Shown in pieces: positions 22,001 to 25,221 of a DNA stretch of 25,221 bases. Under the pieces are notes generated by a model that searched no databases, was not told where the DNA came from, and worked only from the letters and a program-made list of their open reading frames with translations. Position 1 is the first letter of the stretch; every line of letters starts with the position of its first letter. The DNA is taken from positions 1 to 25,221 of the forward strand of contig LPNZ01007156.1 in NCBI GenBank assembly GCA_001655205.1, in the 5' to 3' direction. A program made the translations under genes and the position numbers. Source of the DNA: Lenisia limosa. Taxonomy: Eukaryota > Breviatea.

Positions 22001-22767
22001 CGTATTCCAGAAGAAATTACTCCCGATTATGAATATCATCATTTTGTCTCCTTTACACCATTCTGTGATGATTGTGTGCGAACCCTTGAATCTCACAACC
22101 AGGCATCGGGCATGGGGTGACGGCCTATGGAGACGTACACGAAGTACACCTTCACATTTCAAGCAGGAAGAAGAAGCCCACTGTTCTTGTCCCCAACCAT
22201 GTCTTCACCATTGGTAGGCTGGTGGTCCCTTTTCCAATTCACCACCTCAGAACCTGGGCTTTACCCTGGGGATTTTGGAGTTCGGACTGAAAATGTTGTG
22301 GCCGTGGATCAGCATCCAACCTTAAGTGATTTCTATACCCTGAAACCTTTGACGTTGGTGCCGTATGATGTAAGAGTGAATTGTTAGGAATTATGTTGTT
22401 GTGCCTTTTAACTTTGATTCTCTGTGGATGCGTACCAACGCATAGAAATAACATTTTCATCTATCACATGACATTGTAGAGGACGCTCATCAATTTATCA
22501 GTACTTTCATCTGAGGAGGTGGAATGGGTAAATGCGTACCATCAGCATATCCTGCAAAAGGTCAGGTACTAATAATGTGTATATTATCTGAAATAATAGT
22601 ACTATTAATTAGTAACACTATATGCAATGTATCACTGATATCGGTTTTAAAATCGAATTTTGCCCCCCCCCCCCATCTCTTGTCTCACCTCTAACTCGTT
22701 TCAGCTTTCACAGCGGGTGTCAGCATCAACACTTAAGTGGCTCCAATATGCATGCAAACCACTATAA
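19083..22767 (+). CDS. XPNPEP1: Xaa-Pro aminopeptidase (aminopeptidase P, M24B)
   Basis: Cytosolic metalloenzyme that removes the N-terminal residue when proline is second. The 23 exons give 626 residues, against about 623 for the human enzyme: 19083-19283, 19355-19418, 19576-19628, 19685-19756, 19841-19901, 20020-20118, 20182-20226, 20331-20426, 20478-20524, 20634-20789, 20821-20875, 20979-21046, 21081-21119, 21168-21181, 21285-21374, 21404-21511, 21595-21633, 21715-21851, 21904-21966, 22103-22213, 22251-22369, 22480-22560, 22705-22767. The N-terminal creatinase-like domains show YITGFGGSNG, FVTDARYMVQ and LLNIRGKEVPF. The catalytic pita-bread domain has all metal ligands: Asp430 and Asp441 (TDSGAHYSNGTTDVSRT), His506 (GIGHGV), Glu540 (EPGLYPG) and Glu553 (VRTENVV). 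The DVHE element and PLTLVPYD tail also match. There is no targeting signal, which favours the cytosolic form. One exon is only 14 nt. Confidence 0.97.
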
Positions 22768-22950
22768 CTATATATCGAGATGTAAATAATATTATAGTGT
22801 GTGTTTTGATTATTTTCCTTTTTCTTTTTGCATTCGATTGGATGTACTACCTTTGTTGTTAGAATGGTCTCAATTGGGATATACAAATTATGCAAACAAT
22901 ACTAGAAGGAAAAAACAACGGACAATAACCATAGATCTAATTAGGAACTT
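22768..22950. other. convergent 3' intergenic, 183 bp
   Basis: This separates the stops of the aminopeptidase (plus) and the SAM-like gene (minus). It is AT-rich and holds both 3' UTRs; no exact AATAAA lies on either strand at a typical distance, so variant signals such as AATATT or AATAAC may be used. Confidence 0.45.
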
Positions 22951-25221
22951 TTAGCGAAAGACTTCAGGCACGAAAGAATGGGTGTGTGAGTGGACTGGAG
23001 GGTTAGCGAGAGGCTGCGCAAAATGGAATATTCTTTTTTTTTGGAATACGTTTTAATTTGTTTTTTTACTTTTTTTTTCTTTTAAAACTATTCTTCCCGA
23101 AAACACTGAAACTTACATGGGGAAATTTATAAGAAGAGAGACGGTCAAGAGTGAGAGCGGCAAACTCTTCACCCGACATATTGAGGGTGAGTATCAAGGG
23201 TGCGGCGGAGGCGAAGGGGGTTTCTGAGGGGTGAGAGACAATAATAAGTAATATCGCAATGAGAAATAAAAAAATAAGGTTGAAATCTGACCGAAGCCGT
23301 CCACACCATCACGCTTCTAAGAGATATTGGATAACAACCGGTATGATAAGTAATAGTGAAAGAGGAAAGCCTCATACTTTTAATCCACTTTGCGAGGAGT
23401 TCGGAATTGAGAGTGGTCAAGTTGGCTGGGGCTGTAACTGGAGCGTGAAGGAACGCAAACCAAGAGAAGTAGTGACCCCCCCCCCCCCNNNNNNNNNNNN
23501 NNNNNNNNNNNNNNNNNNNNNNNNNNNNNNNNNNNNNNNNNNNNNNNNNNNNNNNNNNNNCTGACTAAAGTGTACCGCACAAACCTGGGTGGTCATCACG
23601 GTCATTTTGGGCGTTGCCTGGGATGTGAGCTGCTAAAGGTAAACTCAACACAACACCATCCATTATAAAATCCAAAGAAACATGGTGCGACTGGAATAAG
23701 CGCCAACCTTTGCGTTCGGCCGCAGCCCAAGAACGTTGGATGTCAAGATGGAAGTTGAGAGGGAGGGGGCGTTGAAGTGTCGAAATCCGCCTGTTGGGTC
23801 AACAAGAGCTTTTATATTATGTTTATACCATATAATGATATCACATAATATCATACCTTATATCGTCTGTCAATGTTAAAACACTGCAAAAAATTTCCTC
23901 TTCAAGGGAAATAAAACAGTACGCAACATATGTAGTTTTGCTGGTCATGTGTGTTCCCCCCTCCCCTCCATACCGCCTGAACACCATGGGGTAGGAGTGG
24001 TTAAGGAGCTTTCGGAGCTGCTTTGGAGACGAGGTTCGGACAACCCATCCACGGAAGGCTGGGGGGGGGGGGGAANNNNNNNNNNNNNNNNNNNNNNNNN
24101 NNNNNNNNNNNNNNNNNNNNNNNNNNNNNNNNNNNNNNNNNNNNNNNNNNNNNNNNNNNNGAGTCTTGCGTAAAGATTGAAACAAGCATACTGCCCAAAA
24201 ACGGAGCCACAGTTTCGGCTTTCACTCCGGCAAAACTAAGGAACTCAGTCACCTCTGCCGCAGACCACAGATCCGGGAACCCTGGAGTGTCAGATTCAAT
24301 AAGTACACGAGTGCCTTCTCAGGATTCTATTTTCCTTAAAGCAAACCGCGGAAGAAGACACAGCGACGATCAAGGAAAAGTGGCATGTCCGACTTTCTCA
24401 AAGCACGGCGTAACTTCTCACCCTCCCAATACGTCCACTCTGCCATTGAGTGGGGAAGTGCACAAGATCCTGGAAGGTCAGATAACTTCCATTCCAAACA
24501 ACAACCCTGGTATTTCATGGCTTCTTCCTGAAAAAGCAAAAGCCTACCCTGGCATCTCTGATTGGTGCATATTTTGGTTGGTCCGCTTGAGGCATCATCA
24601 ACATAGGGGCGTACACCCACAGACTTGCTGTCAATCTAAACGATGTGAATTTGGATCTAAAAAATGATGACTTAGCGAGGGGAAGGAATGCCAGGCCATG
24701 ACAAATGTTCCCCTTTTACCCTCAAGATGAGCTGCTTGAACTTCCAAGGATGACCATGATCGCAAAGATCGGTCCCGGCCTTCTGCTTGGATTCTCTCCC
24801 AGGCCAACAGAGCTTACAAACCTGGGCAAGTAAAACACAATTTCTGATGATAAAAAAATGAAATCTAGCACCAATTTTGCACTTTGGCGGAACCAGACAC
24901 GGACCATACCTCCTCGGCTTCAATGGGGATAAGGAAGCGTTGGTCGACAGTTGAGGGTAACGTGTCCACTTTCGAGGCAGATGGATGGAGGTATGCCTGA
25001 GAGGTCAGCAAGGTTGACGGAAACTCAAAATGGATGGCCAAACACTCCCTGCATATCGTATGAAATTATATTGTAATGAGAAACTGTTGTAAGGGTAGTA
25101 TCAATGTAATCAGCCAACCTGGATAGCTTGAGGGGGCTTGGAGGCGCCCTGCCCTGCTTGAGCTGAGGGAACCGGAACTGCTGTAGCCGAATAGCGTCTT
25201 CGGCCTGGGGGATGGGGGATT
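22951..25221 (-). CDS. SAM-like domain protein with Cys/His cluster, C-terminal part
   Basis: The gene runs off the right edge. Exons: 25204-25119, 25048-24910, 24821 to about 24720, 24656-24548, 24527-24506, 24469-24422, 24281-24192, 24058-23974, 23790-23708, 23632-23585, 23425-23378, 23223-23117, 23013-22951. Both N gaps here fall in introns. An upstream exon carries VCKLCWPG, 12 further residues, then CDHGH, a possible zinc site (C-x2-C, later C-x-H-x-H). Further on, PDLWSAAEVTEFLSFAGV, then FRGWVV, then PKQLRKLLNHSYPMVFRRRI, follow the SAM pattern of five helices ending in R-x-x-I. The C-terminus has an alpha-helical stretch (QRSWAAAERK), LNMSGEEFAALTLDRLSS and a His/Pro-rich end. Phases agree except between the Cys/His exon and the next, where the donor is uncertain. 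SAM domains mediate protein or RNA binding; the specific role is unknown. Confidence 0.75.
23256..23337 (-). repeat. dispersed intronic repeat, copy 3, longest
   Basis: On the minus strand it reads TTGTTATCCAATATCTC, then AGCGTGATGGTGTGGACGG, then the TTCGGTCAGAT and TTATTTTTTTATTTCTCATTGC parts. It therefore joins the segment shared with copy 4 to the segment shared with copies 1 and 2. It lies in an intron of the SAM-like gene. Confidence 0.6.
23489..23560. other. assembly gap, 72 N
   Basis: It directly follows a C-run. Phases of flanking exons of the SAM-like gene agree across it, so it lies within an intron. Confidence 1.
23815..23870. repeat. AT palindrome tract in intron
   Basis: ATAATGATATCACATAATATCATA and flanking sequence occur in an intron of the SAM-like gene, of the same character as the other intronic tracts. 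Confidence 0.7.
24076..24160. other. assembly gap, 85 N
   Basis: It directly follows a G-run. It lies in the intron that splits the SAM-like domain; flanking phases agree (A from one exon, CC from the next). Confidence 1.

Noticed and set aside
24023-24667. 214-codon plus-strand open frame
   Set aside because: It runs through an N gap and is antisense to the SAM-like gene exons, which join in phase on the other strand.
1-25221. tRNA, rRNA, CRISPR arrays, bacterial operons or viral genes
   Set aside because: No cloverleaf, rRNA core, spaced direct-repeat array, ribosome-binding pattern or viral protein signature was seen on either strand.

Overview
The window is nuclear DNA from a gene-dense, intron-rich eukaryote, most likely a protist. 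Eight genes fill almost all of the 25 kb and are cut into about 120 exons. The introns are short (mostly 35-200 bp) and every one I could place is GT-AG. The species cannot be named from this sequence: the gene set fits several protist groups (for example rhizarians, stramenopiles or unicellular holozoans). Six short runs of N interrupt the assembly, mostly beside homopolymers. All gene models were built by hand by following reading phase from exon to exon. Where every phase agrees I am confident even in exons of 14-26 bases.

Layout, left to right. (1) 174-675, minus: start of an SR/RS-like acidic nuclear-type protein. (2) 1142-5474, minus: a long lysophospholipid acyltransferase of the LPCAT1/2 type with an acyltransferase domain followed by degenerate EF-hand-like units. 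(3) 5738-9482, plus, divergent from (2): a type I membrane protein of about 596 residues with a signal peptide, a large beta-rich ectodomain, an acidic stalk, one membrane helix and a proline-rich basic tail. I do not recognise it. (4) 10415-11973, plus: a myeloid leukemia factor (MLF) homologue, 273 residues in ten exons. (5) 12104-15323, minus, convergent with (4): a kelch-repeat beta-propeller protein with six visible blade cores. (6) 15399 to about 18249, plus, divergent from (5): an unrecognised beta-rich protein with a stretch resembling a C1q-like jelly roll and an unresolved frame change near its end. (7) 19083-22767, plus: cytosolic Xaa-Pro aminopeptidase (XPNPEP1 type), 626 residues in 23 exons with all five metal ligands. 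(8) 22951 to the right edge, minus, convergent with (7): the C-terminal part of a protein with a Cys/His cluster and a SAM-like domain.

The genes do not form a pathway; they are independently transcribed housekeeping, cytoskeletal/nuclear and cell-surface genes. The organisation is compact: divergent starts 263 and 75 bp apart, convergent ends 130 and 183 bp apart. The most interesting items are the two undescribed proteins (3) and (6), a dispersed repeat found only in introns, very small introns and exons, AT palindrome tracts confined to introns, and a high share of splice donors with T at position +3.
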